Part shown: in pieces, positions 24,901 through 37,300 of the stretch
Position numbering within the stretch: the stretch's first letter is position 1
How the letters are laid out: the number at the start of each line of letters is the position of its first letter
Source of the DNA: Dicaeum eximium
Lineage: Eukaryota > Chordata > Aves > Passeriformes > Dicaeidae
DNA: 64,000 nucleotides
Assembly (NCBI GenBank): GCA_013396995.1
Contig: VWZP01008346.1
Coordinates: forward strand, 186,001-250,000
Direction: 5' to 3'
The notes under the pieces: model-generated
Told to the model about the DNA's origin: nothing
Databases searched by the model: none
Seen by the model: only the letters and a program-made list of their open reading frames with translations
Position numbers and translations under genes: made by a program

Positions 24901-26352
24901 GTAACTTATTTTTGTAGGGAGTGTTCTCTTTAACCAATAAGTTGATGAGGTATGTGAGTTCTGTGGATGTCAGAAAAATATGCTGTCTGGTTTTATTTAC
25001 AAAGCAATCAGTGTTCTGAATGCCAAATTCTGCTTCCTATCTTTATTCACCGTTGTATTAGCCCTTCCAAAATGTAAGTTTCCAAAGGGCCTTTGCAAAT
25101 GACACATACGTATACATGCATACAGTGTGTTTGTATTTGTAGGAGTGGATAAGATGTGCCTCTTAATACAATTGAATCTTTGTCTAAATGTGATGGTGTT
25201 GTTAAGGTTCTGTCAGTATTCCAAATTGCTGTATTTGATTAGATGGAAGAGTGAGATGGATGGAACCTTTGCATTATAATTTTGCCTAGAAATTGTTGCA
25301 CAGGGATCTTCTGCAGGAAGGTAAATTGGATTTTATATATGCTGTAGGTAAAGTTGTACCTTTGAGTTGTTAATATGTTATTGTAATGGCTGATGTCAGT
25401 GTCGGCAGAATGAAATTAGGGGATTGTTTAAATTGTGTCAAGACACTGCCATGGTCCCCAGTTCCTGCTTTTCAGAATAGACCAGAAGAGGAAAAAACAA
25501 AAGTGGTTGTAAAGCTCCAGATTGAAGGAAATCAATGGGTTACATGAGCTTTATAGTGAAAAATATTTTATTCCCCTCCCTCACACCATGTAGGCCAAGT
25601 TTGAATTTCATCATGGTGACTATGAAAAACAGTTTCTGCACGTTCTGAGCCGAAAGGACAAGACTGGAATTGTTGTCAACAACCCTAACCAGTCAGTGTT
25701 TCTCTTCATTGACAGACAGCACTTGCAGGTAAGCTTCTTTTGTCCTCGTCTTAACAGGTGTATTGTAATAATAAAAAGCCTTTTCTTCTTGGGAACATCA
25801 GTAATTTTGTTCTGAGGTACTCAAGTAGAAAAGCTGATCATGCATTTGTGATTGCATTTTGGCAGTTTCAGGGGAAACTTACACTATAAATAGGACTCAT
25901 ACATGCAAAAACTAACTATGGGCCACATATGTGTTCACATAGAATTAATGTTCTTGTATTAAAAATTAAGTAAGTTCTAAAATAGTCCTAACTGTGTTTA
26001 AGAAAAATTAAAGTTTTGGTTCGGGTGACAATACGGAAATAATTCAAGGGAAGAATGAACAAAATAGTGAACACATTTTATGCATTAGAGTTTGTAGACT
26101 AATTTTAAGCTCAGGCTGTTTATATGTATGAAGTAGTGTATTTTAAATGTCTGTGGGGGTCTGCCTATTAGTCCTGAGTTAACCTCTAGGCTTAATACCT
26201 TTTCTTTGGGTTTTCTTTGCCTCTAGACTCCAAAAAACAAAGCTACAATCTTCAAGTTATGCAGCATCTGCCTGTACCTGCCACAGGAGCAGCTCACTCA
26301 CTGGACGGTTGGTACCATAGAGGATCACCTCCGTCCTTACATGCCAGAGTAA
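21980..26352 (+). CDS. C6orf62: C6orf62 orthologue, conserved uncharacterised protein (five coding exons)
   Basis: Coding exons are 21980-22108, 23998-24174, 24752-24874, 25594-25728 and 26227-26352, all with GT/AG borders. They join into 229 residues, the same length as human C6orf62. The N-terminus [20 protein letters not shown] is strongly basic and may form a helix. Other landmarks are [59 protein letters not shown] and the end DHLRPYMPE. Only a handful of changes from the human protein as I remember it are apparent. No signal peptide, membrane segment or catalytic motif is evident, and the function is not established. Every coding exon is a multiple of three in length and phase 0 at both ends, so skipping any internal exon would keep the frame. 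The neighbour on the right, ACOT13, is convergent, as in human. Confidence 0.96.
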
Positions 26353-27520
26353 GGTACTGGCCAGCAAAATGGGGAAGATCACAGAATGCAGCAGTGGATT
26401 TTCACTTTCCTCACCACTTTATTCTTTCAGAATTTAGAAGAAAATGGACTCATGTTCAGAACACTATACATTGTGAAACTTGATCATCCTGGATTTTTTT
26501 AATCATTTGTATCTCAGAACTTTGCAATTTTTTTTTTAGATGTTTTCTGCATGGACCTTGTGAAAGAGAGGATGCTCTGCACACTTCTGCACTGCATCAA
26601 CATCTTACTAAAATGTGAAATGAAGGGACTGTACATTGAAACAAATGTATCCGAAAGCACAAGGTGATCATTTGTGGTGGTGTTCCCATTTGTGCTGGTC
26701 ATGCCCCCTAACATCTCTAATGTTAACCATCAGTATTTTGAGGGTGAGAAGTGAATGTAACGGGTATAAAAAGCCTTATAGCTTTGCTGTTAATGATTGT
26801 ATTGAAGAGCACTATCATTCATTCTAATGAACGAAGAAGTGGCTATTACAATAGGAAGTAAGTGTGGGAAAGAAATCTTTCTTAAAAAAAAAGGCATCTC
26901 ATTTAATGTATAGGCATTTTTTGCCTCTTTTATTTTGCTGGGCCATGTCTTAAGTTTACTGGCACTTTTGTTTTGGATCTCTTTCCCCAAGTTGCTGTAT
27001 AACTGTATGAAGGTATCGTTTTGAGTTGGATGCATTTATACAGATGAGGCAGACCTGGAGTCTGAAGTTGCTAAAGCAGCTCAAAAAAAGGTAAAATAAT
27101 AGCTGCAGAAACAATGTTGGTAGAGGATTATTTTTTCTTGAGAGTTGAGACTTGTAAACTTGCAGGTGAACTGCGCAGGAAATACTGGTTTCTAAAACAT
27201 TTCTTATGGAAAACCCATTGAGGTTTTTTTTTCTTTCTTTTGGAATAGACATTATAAACCAATGTAAAATAGTGTTTGGAGTGTCAAAAGTTGGTTCTGA
27301 CAGAACATTTTAAGATTGTGCAATGATAAAAGGAAGACTACTGTATAGTTTTGATGACAAAGAAGGCTCTGCTTAAGGGTTGAGTACTTTACTGGAGTAA
27401 AACTGCATAAGCCTACTCCCTTTGGATAAAACTAGTGCTTACCTGTTTAAAACTTGTATTTAGCTTTTGTTTGGAATTGGAAAAAATTGGAAATTAAATA
27501 AATTAGGTAAAAGATGGCTG
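26353..27520 (+). other. C6orf62: C6orf62 3' UTR
   Basis: AT-rich untranslated sequence runs from the TAA at 26350 to the AATAAA hexamer near 27500. The right end is taken about 18 nt after the hexamer. Confidence 0.6.
27497..27502 (+). terminator. C6orf62 poly(A) signal
   Basis: The canonical AATAAA in GGAAATTAAATAAATTAGG lies about 1.15 kb past the stop codon. It is the first canonical hexamer I found after the stop. Confidence 0.55.
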
Positions 27521-30500
27521 GTTTTATTTCAAGAATTCCTATTAATTGAATCTTAGTAGCGTCTTGCATCTTAAGAATGTCACCCACTGCAAACACTGAA
27601 AATGTACAGACTGTAAAATGTTAAGATCAGCAAAGATCAGTGCCAAGGTGTTCTTGCAAATGTGCGCCATATGTTTTGAAAAGTACTGGTCAGAAATAAT
27701 GGCATTACTAGTATCTTATGGTATTGATATGTAAGTATTTTTACTTACAAGGTAATAAGTTCCTACAGGTTAATATGAAGCACCCTACAAAAACACCACC
27801 TGAAAGCTCCAACTTGACTTGCATAGTTGCCTTAAGTTACAAAGAAATACCTTGAAAGCACTGCTCTTCAGAATGCTAAGGCTTTCTAAAATATTTGGTA
27901 ATCACCATACCTGCTAATAGTACTGAAAATTTCTCAACTTTAAGTGCCTCTTCTTTGAATGATCTGTAAGACATAACACAAAATGTCCATATGAAGCTTG
28001 AGCTAAGTTTCATAGGGTCTGGAACATTTAAGTTACTGTAATTTAGAATTTGCTTCCTATGTGCCATCCTTTGTTCTTAATTTCTAATTTTGGACATCAT
28101 CTCACCACAGTGAGAATAAGGCCGTAGTTACCTTGGTTAGCAAACAAACGACAGTTTTTGCATTAGGTATTTTGGTTTTCTTCAATCCTGTTTCTCGTAG
28201 AAGAAGCCTCAAGATGTTGGCCTGAGTGGCTGTGTACAATGTTTTCCAAGTGTCAGCAATCATACGGATTTTAACGTTAATTCTCTGTATTACAGGAAAC
28301 AACCAGTTCCGTTTAATTCCTTTTTCAGTTCTGTACAGTGTGTATAAGACAGGCTGCTCATCTGTTCCTCATGACAAACCATACCATACTTCCTTGGGAA
28401 AATACAGAATTAGAGGGAACAAAAAATTGGAAAACTCATTTTGTTAAATGTGGACTATACTACCTAGCTAGCAAACCTTGTGCTATCAGAGTGAGTTGAG
28501 AACCATCTGCATTGTCTAAGTAGTGGGGAAGAAAAGATAAGGGACCAACAGGGTTCAGAGCATGAGAATGTTGGGGAATATGAGTTTGTTCTTCTATAAT
28601 GTGGCATCTTTGAAGACTTTCTCTCCCCTTACACAGGACAGCTTTTGAGGGAAGAGATTAAATTCTTGTTCCACTCTTTCTCAATGGAACTTGCAGTTCA
28701 ATCTCAAAATACTCATCCATTAAGTTACTTTAGCAAAATGCCCTTCATAAGTGAATGGAAGTAGTTCATAACATCCAGCTTTTAGCTTCAGGCCCTCTTT
28801 ATATAAGCCTAATGACTTCTTGGTAGTCTTTTTTCAAAATGTAGGTTTTCTCTCACAAAACTCATTTCCTAAAGCACAGTTTGTGATGGTGTGCACCTCA
28901 TTTTTGGAGCTGTTTGTAAATACAGAAAGCCTGTCTTACAAGAATTTTAGTTACTGCCTACTGTATACTGCTTGTGTGGCTCCCTTGGATAATACCAAGA
29001 ATTGAAATATACTCAATATTGCACCTGAATATGGGAGTTTAACCCGGCTGTTGCTTTAGGATTTGTCATGAGACCTTGGTGAAGGCCAAGGGGGCAGGGA
29101 TAAATTAAGGTACTGATCTCTTGCTGCACGTTCATTTTTCATTGCAAAATGTTAAGTTTGTTAGACAAACAGCAGGTGGAAAGATGAAAATTGGAACTTG
29201 TAAAATGACCTAGATTTTTAAAAAATTGACATTTCTGAAAGACCTGTTTGTACTTTGAAAATACAAACCTGAGGATCAGCTTGCACTACAGTAAGTGGCT
29301 TGTGGGCCTTGGGAGTAACCACATCTTTTCCTTGACACATAAGGTGCAATGTATTAGTTTTGAAATTACTTCAAAATGTCATACAAATGCCATAAATGCT
29401 TGGTCCTTGGGCATACGTGCAGCTTGTGAGCTCTGCAGGCATCCTTCCCTTCCCACCCCTGTTCTGCTGCCAGGAGAACACTGCTTTTTCTTGCACTTGT
29501 GTGCTGAGTCATTTAGGTTACTTGCAGTTACTGAACACTAGCTTATGTTCAATCAGGATCTGGGGGGTTGAACAGTGAGAAGAGTCACTGAAGGGTTTTT
29601 TGCCTCTTCATAGTGAGATTAGTCTAATGGACTGTTGGAGGCTTCATTTAATACTGCATTAATGTTACTGCCATTGAGCGTGATAGTTGAAGTCAAGAAT
29701 GAGTAGAGTGCATTTACGTTCACTAAGCAGATAGACATGCCGTGTGAATTGACTTAATTGCTATTTTATTTTATTAGCCTGGAAAATCATCTCAGATTTT
29801 TCATTTTGTGTTTATTGCAGCAGTAAATTCACAAGCTGTGCAAGCCTGCAGATTCTGGAATAGCTTTGTGGAGTGAAGTAATGAGACAAAACATTATTAA
29901 AACCCTTCATGTCTGCAGCAGTAGGTGCTGCTTTCTGGTCTGTGCACCGCAGCTGGGAGGGAGCTCAGGAGGCTCACTGTAGTGCAGATGCTGTGGAGGG
30001 AGGGCTGTATCAGCTCTACAGGCTAACTGAAGCTAAGTGTAATTTCTCTTCTGCTTGGGTGACTGAAATGCTTTTTAGGGCTGAAGATATCTGTGGCCTA
30101 CTTCTGCTTGGAAAGGATTTACATATGGAAAGGTCCCTTAATTTAAGCACAATTACTGTATGCTAGAGCACCCATTAAAAAAAATTGCTCTTCTGGACTC
30201 CTGAAATTTATTCAAGCAGCTACTGCTTTTAAGCAAAAGAAATCAAAGATCCAGAATTTTACTAGTGTTACAAGCCCCAGGTACTGTCTTAGTAAACAAA
30301 AATTGGTTGTTTTTTTTTCTGTTGACTTCATTTATTTTTGGGGTTTTTTCCTGAAGGATAGCAAATGTGTCTTGTTTGATAAAAGCTGGCAGGTAGTTTA
30401 TTCTCTTTTAAGCAAGAACTGTATAACTATATGCTGCTGTGTCCCACAACCATGGCAGCTTGAGATCCTGGTCTGGTAGCAGTGGTTCAGTGAATGCATT

Positions 30501-33500
30501 GCAGAATCATGAAGGTGATAACTGTCATCACGCTGGCCCTGAACTCAAGTAGCAAAATAGGCACATAAGTGGGGTTTTTTTAATTACTGTGGACAGTGAG
30601 GTAAGGAGAGGTTTGAGGGGCTCTGGCTAAATTTTTTTTTTTTTTGCAGATGGAAATTCTAAAATTGTGAATGATACAATGCAGTGGGAAATTCTTCCAT
30701 ATGCCCTGGCAGTGGCTCAGAGCCAGTCAATGAAGCTGAAGAGATTGGAACTGCTGTTCAGAACAGTTACTTAACAGCTTAATTCACCTCACATCCCTGC
30801 CCTCTGCCCCATCCCCCTTAGGTGGTGGTTTGTGAATTTGAGAATTGTAAACCAGCAGCTCAGCCATGAGAATCCCATGATGGGGGGCTTGACCTAAAAG
30901 GCTTATAAGGAGTTCTGATCAACACTTGTTTCAGCAGTGTCACCCTTCCTTATCTTCTCCCTAGTTTATCACTAACATCTTCCCAAGAGCTGGAATCCTT
31001 AATGACTAAACCCCTTCTCACTTCCTCTTAATCTGTGATCTGTATCTGCCCTGATTAGCATCTGGACCTCTGGTTTCAAATGCCAGTGGGAACAAGTCTG
31101 TTTTGATCCCTTATTTTCTCAAGGCATCTGAAATGCACAGCTGTACATGGTGCAAGCCCATGGGTGTCTGTCTGAATGCATTTGTGCAATAGCAGTGATG
31201 TGAAAACAGCATGAAACACATGGCTGGACAGGGTGCTGCATGAACTGGGAACTGAAGTTACTTTCACTGAGAGAGACAAACTGTTCCTTGACATTTCATA
31301 GTACTGAAATGTGGTATGAAATGGCCACTTATGTGGCTTCCATAAGAACAGGCATCTAGACGTAATGTGGGTGTTGGGTATATTTAAAAGAAAAACACAA
31401 CAAACTGCAATATGGGAGGACTGGTCTCATTTTTAGCTGTTGAGATATGGAACTTCCAGTTGTCTCTCAGTTACTGGATATGTAATCTTGCATACTACTA
31501 AGACTCACAAGATGAGCTCATGAAATCACTATTTGCTTGCTTGTAAGGGAATTATGCCTAAATCTGCAGTGATGGAACCAGGTCAACCCCACAGGAGGTC
31601 TGTTTGTTCTGATGCCAGGTGGAACCATGTACCACTTGTCCTTATTACAGTAATTTGTTTCCATTACTTTGAGATTCAGCTAAGGTAGGATACAGATTTT
31701 TCAACATGTAGGTTAGAGTGAAATCAGTAAAGAACACTTCCAAGCATTAAATCTGATGCTTGACAGTTTACTCTCAAAGCTAGGCAAACTCAGTGGTGTC
31801 AGTTCCTTCCAAGACGATCTCTGCGCCCGAGTTCAGTTGTGAAATAAATTATGAGGTCAGCATACTGCTGCTGGTGAGGGATAACAGACAAGGTTGTCTT
31901 AAAATAATCCATTTAATTAACTGCTTCTGAAATAACTGGCCTGCATATTAATGATGTCCCTCTTATTAATTAGGCAGTACTAAAATACTGTTGAATAGTC
32001 TATTGTAAGGGAGAAGAGAATTCACTTGTTATTTCAGGAAGGTTTATTTATGTTTTCCCTCTCAGCCTGAAACAGTCCTTGCCAGGCTTGAATGGGAACA
32101 GGAGGATACTGCTGTTTCTGTGTTGAGGTTTGCCACTCTCAATTGGCCTGGATGCTTTTCAGTTGTAATTATGGAGATATGATGAATGCTAAGTGATGGA
32201 ATGGGACCACTTGGCTCTGACAGGTTCCTGCGGCAGCCAGCGCTGACGGAGAGAAGTCGTGTTAAGTCGCAGTGGGACAGTTACACAAGGACAGAGTGGC
32301 CCCAGCACATACAGCTGGGAGTGTTCTCAATATTTTGGCACATATTGAATTTGGCACCTCCTTCATTCTCACCCTCTGCCTTTTTTTTTCAGGTAATTGT
32401 CAAAATCACTCTTGTGTTCCAGTGAGGGGAATGGGTTTATAGCAATTGGAAGGGAGCGGTTTTCACTATCTTCTTGGACTCTACTACAAGAGTAACCCAC
32501 ATAAGACAACTGGTAAACTTAAGAATGAGAAAAATGTCAGAACATGCTAATAAACAGGAAGATAACCAGAGCAGCAATTGCCAAAGTCAGTAAGTGCATC
32601 CAGTTGCTTGGATGGGTTCCTCTCTGCTCATCAAGTAATTGCAGAGGAATTGGAGATGCTTAAGACTCCTAACAGTGCTCCAGGCTGAGGAAGCTGTGAC
32701 TTGAGAATTTTGTACAGTGCAGCATCTAGCTCTGATGAGCAAAGATTTAAAACAAAAAAGGTTACTGCTGTAGTAAGGGCCTTTGCAGAACTGTTTCAGC
32801 AAAGCATTGTGTTTCTTTAAATGGGATTCAGGGATGATTTCTGAGTATGAGTGCAAGTACCGGGGGAAAATCAATCATGAATGTACTGCTAAAGAGAGGA
32901 TGCTACTATTAAAATTTCACAGGCATGTAAGCCATGTATGCTTCTGAGGCAGCCCCAGAGAAAAAGCTTTTCTTGGAATGTATATACCATGAAAAACTGT
33001 TCTAAATGTGCAGCAAAAATACATGCTGGTAGCCTGAGCCCACTGTAGATATTTTTTTAGAGAACTTCCACTGAAGGGTTAGTTATCCGCTCATATTAGT
33101 TGTTTAAAAGTAATTTTGGAAAGATTATTGACACATGAGTAAACTTGTACAAGTTTGTATTGAAAATCAGTCTGCATGAACAGGTCACCTAATTAATTGA
33201 AAATTACTTCTTTAGGTTTAGGATTGCACAGAAGAACACCCTAACTGCTCATCACAAAAGTCAAACGACTGAAGAGAATGACAACTTCCACAACAAAGAG
33301 GACTTACACATGCCCTTTACTAGTGTAGATTAGCTTTTTGCTAGAGGAGAAAAACATGCACTGCATATGTAGCATTGCTGTTCTCGTTACAGCTTGATAA
33401 CCTTGCCATGGATCATTTGTCAAAAGTTTGAAGAAAGGAGTTAAGCCTGTCCGTAACAGTGCAAGAGGAGCCCAGGCTTCAGCTGATGAACAGCAGCCTA

Positions 33501-34209
33501 ACTCTACCACATGCAACCCAGGTCAGATTATCTACAGCCTTAGCCTGAATGAAAGCTCACCAAAATTACTTTTTTACATCTGTAAGATGCACCTGATGGA
33601 TTTTAAACAAATATAACCACAACCTCAGCTAGGGAGAGGTGAAAAGCCACCTGATGTAACTGTATTTTCACCTTTCAGGGTCAGAGGGAGATGATGACAT
33701 CTCAGGTGACTTTGTGTACAAGGGTTCCACCACACCCTCTCTCAACCACTCCAAGCTGACAAGCTTTTACTTAGTGCAAAGGCCACAAAACTATGAAACA
33801 ATATTTAAAAAGGTAGTTTCAGAAAGCTTTATTGAATACTTCTTCATTTATTCCAGTATCAGTAAATTACATTTTGCATTAGCCTGCTTTACACTTTCAA
33901 ACCAGTTCTGGACGATGTTACAGGAACTTGGTACTACCATCTCAAGGAACAAGTACAGTTTGTAACCACTTCTTGAGTGTGACCGTGACAGGCCTGAAGA
34001 CAGGGTTGCTTTGTCACGACACCACAGGTAGCGAAAGCAGATCTCTTAAAATGCTGTCATGCTGGTTAACCATATGGCTGGTCCAAAGGCTCTTGCCTTC
34101 TGCTATCTCAACCACAAAAAGGCAGATGCCTCCCTAGGTTGTCACACTCTGTTGTTCATCCCAAACCCAGGCTTGTAGCAATTCTGGTGGTAATTAAGAA
34201 ATCTGTTCG
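27521..34209. other. Intergenic region between convergent C6orf62 and ACOT13
   Basis: About 6.7 kb of AT-rich DNA without recognisable exons. The 3' UTR of ACOT13 may extend into its right end, since TTTATT (minus-strand AATAAA) also occurs at 33828-33833 and 33847-33852. No CR1 or LTR fragment could be identified with confidence. Confidence 0.5.
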
Positions 34210-34215
34210 TTTATT
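34210..34215 (-). terminator. Candidate ACOT13 poly(A) signal
   Basis: TTTATT on the plus strand reads AATAAA on the minus strand, about 130 nt past the stop codon. More distal hexamers at 33828-33833 and 33847-33852 are alternatives. Confidence 0.45.
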
Positions 34216-34343
34216 ATAGAAGTGAGACAAATTCACTTGATAGAGACTATCAAAACTTTGTGCAGATGATATTGCATAAGTGAGAAAATAATTCTATATG
34301 GGATTCTGAAGTCCAACATTATTATTTAAAATATTTTTTCAGA

Positions 34344-37300
34344 TTATTTTCCTATGAACTTTGTATGTCTACCTTGTGCAATTAACTTTCCTGTAGCCTT
34401 ATTTGTTAAATCCACTGTAGCAAATGCGAGAGTTTTTCCTTGCTTCAAAATCTGAGCTGTAATCAGTATCTCTTCTCCAATCTTAGCAGCAGAAGTGTAT
34501 CTTCAAGGAAGGAAAAAAAGGAACAGGTAAGCAACTGTACAGAGGATAAATCTAAGAATATTCCTGCCTTTTATATTATCATGAAGGAATCAGCAGAAGT
34601 GGGTAATAAAGATACATGTCTGTCTGCCTGCCTACTTGCAAACCCCCACTTAATGGATTTGAGCTCCTCTAACTACTGGCAGTGGTAAATAAGTATAAGA
34701 GTCCTCTGAGAAAATGGAGGCTAGAAAGAAACCCATTGGCTTGGTTCTGGGGAAAAGTCTGTTTTGAAACAATGAGGTATCCAAGACTTCAGTTAAAAGT
34801 TCAGCTCCAATTCCTGCTGGCTTCCTGCAGCCTTTCTAAACCAGTCTGGTTGCTTCAGCTGCAAAATGTCACTGTTACAAAGGCTCCAGAAGGTCATTTC
34901 TGTGTGGAACCGTAAGCATAAGTTAACTGTTCCCATACCCTGGTTAGAGGAAAGTCATGGAAATCTGGGCAGCCCTCAAATGTTGTTTCCATTCATTAGA
35001 CAACTCTTTGTTTTTATTTACATGAGCAGGACGGTGTGCTTTTAAAACACACTCTTTGGGCAATAGGAAGAAATTTCTGCACAAAGAATTCCCCTGGAAA
35101 GAATTTGGAGGAACATGATCCAACCATGATCTGAGGTAAGGGAACAATATTCAAATGTTAGAGCTGCAGAGGAAAATGAAGAATTGCTGGATGTTAATCT
35201 TGTTGAGATAAATGTCATCAGCCAGTCCATTTTTATACACGATGCCATGTCACAAGAATGTCAGTCATGCCTAATGCTGATGTAGCACCAGCTCCATTGC
35301 TTGACAAGGGCAGGATTTCAGCCTTGTCTCATTTCTAGAAGCTGCTGCTGATCCTCTTGTGGTTACAAAAAAAAAATTTTCTGTTTCTCTCTGTTCTTTC
35401 CATTACTGAAATAGCTTCCTCATGACAATTTTTTAAAAAGCTCCTTCCCAAAAAGGAAAAAAGTTCTTGTAACAATACTGGATATCCAATCTCACTTGTT
35501 CAATGAATGCAGTAGTCCAAGTTAAAAAAGCTATTAACATTACTCCATGTAACATTGCCTAAAGGTAATTTTGGATCACCTCCAGAGACAGCACTGTCTT
35601 CAGATTTCAGCCCTTATGTAACTGGGTAGACATAACTGGTAGAGTCAACAATTCACATGCTGGCCTCTTGTTATACTACTGCAGAAAAAACCCCATAATG
35701 ACAGGAGAATTTTAGGTTTTAGTTTCCAGTAAGATCCTAGTCATCACACTGGTAGCATGAAGCTTAAATAGATGCTTAATCCCATCTGCCCAGTGCAGAA
35801 ATCAGAAGGTGCTGGGAGAGAAAAGAGGGAATCTGGTGAAGATACAGATCACTCCCCACACACTTTTAAAGCCTTTTTTTTTTTAAAGGCAAAAAAGGGG
35901 TTGATGAGGGGTTACTTTTACGAGACTTTTAATGCTCCATGTTAGTTATTCCAAGTAGGATTACTTTAGTTCCAGTTTAGTATAATCTCTTCATTAAAAG
36001 TAATGAAGCAAAGCTGACAAGCTACAATAGCATGATCAAAGAAAGTTTCAGAACAAGTGGTTTTTAAGACACAGTGCTTTGAATTTTCATTACAGAAAGA
36101 ACTATTCTCAGTATAAAACTACCTTAAAATGACCTAGAGCAAAGGATTCTTCTTCCACTGAGAAATTCTGATTCAATCTGTAATTCACCCTCTATATGTG
36201 CACACAACAGAGGTAAACTCTTACCTGCTCTAATATTTTTCTCTGGTTTATGGAATAATATTAAAAAAAGGCTTTATAAAAAGCTGCTTGCCCTAGAGCT
36301 TGGGTTTTGAGGAGACATTAACATACCTGCACAAGCAAAAACTGAAAGCAAACCAATTTCTTAATAGTAAAATTAACCACATATCCCTTTGCATTCTATG
36401 AAGGAATGGGCACTGTCTCATAAACACATGTAACCAATAAAATCTTAAGGCCCAACTTGAAATTTGAAACCAAATAGCAGTCTCCAAAAACACACATGCA
36501 ACCCCTTTAATTGATCAAAACAGGACTTCTGAAACCAAAGGAAGCACCCATTTTTAGTGAGTGCCATAGCACAGAAAAGATGCACAATGGAGTCAATAGG
36601 GGAAGAAAAGTTAGTATGTTTTGGTAACCATAGTGGATGATACCTACGTGATGTTCATGTCCACACTGACCCCAGGCGCTGCTCTTTCTGTGTACAGCAG
36701 TGCTGCTGTGGACACCACATCCACAAGTGTGGCTGTCAGACCTCCGTGTAATGTGCCACCTCTGTTTGTATGCTCCTCCTCTACTTTCATTTCACAAACA
36801 ACTTTTCCAGGAGTTGCAGATTGAAGTTTCATCTGGATAACCAAAAAAGGAATAAAAAGCTTAGTGACAGTAGTACCAACACCTAATATTGCCCTCAATC
36901 AAATTGAAAGTTAATTTTTTCTGACTCTGGACTCATGAGACAAATTAAGAGATGGAAAATATAGTAATTCAACTGTCCCATTAGGTATTTCCATAAATTT
37001 TGAGCAGAAGATTGTTGCCTTAGGAAAATCTGTATTTCTAATGGAGATAAATATTTAAATTGACAGCTTAACATAACTTCAATATGTGCTATGCTGTCAA
37101 GAATTCCTTAGGAGGAAACTGTCTTCAGTTTTACTTTTGCTTTAATCTGTGAGTGAAAGACCAGATTAGAGGGAACAAAAAACTGCTCCAAGTATCTGTG
37201 TGTGCCAATGTTGTGAAGGCATATTTGTTAGCTCACAAAAGGGAAATGAGACCATCAGTAGTTCATTAATCATTATATTAGAGCAACCTCAGTAAAGATC

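Noticed and set aside
36644..36898. 84-codon minus-strand frame starting MRAILGV
   Set aside because: It is ACOT13 exon 2 plus upstream intron; the real exon begins at the AG before ATGAAACTT (36832).
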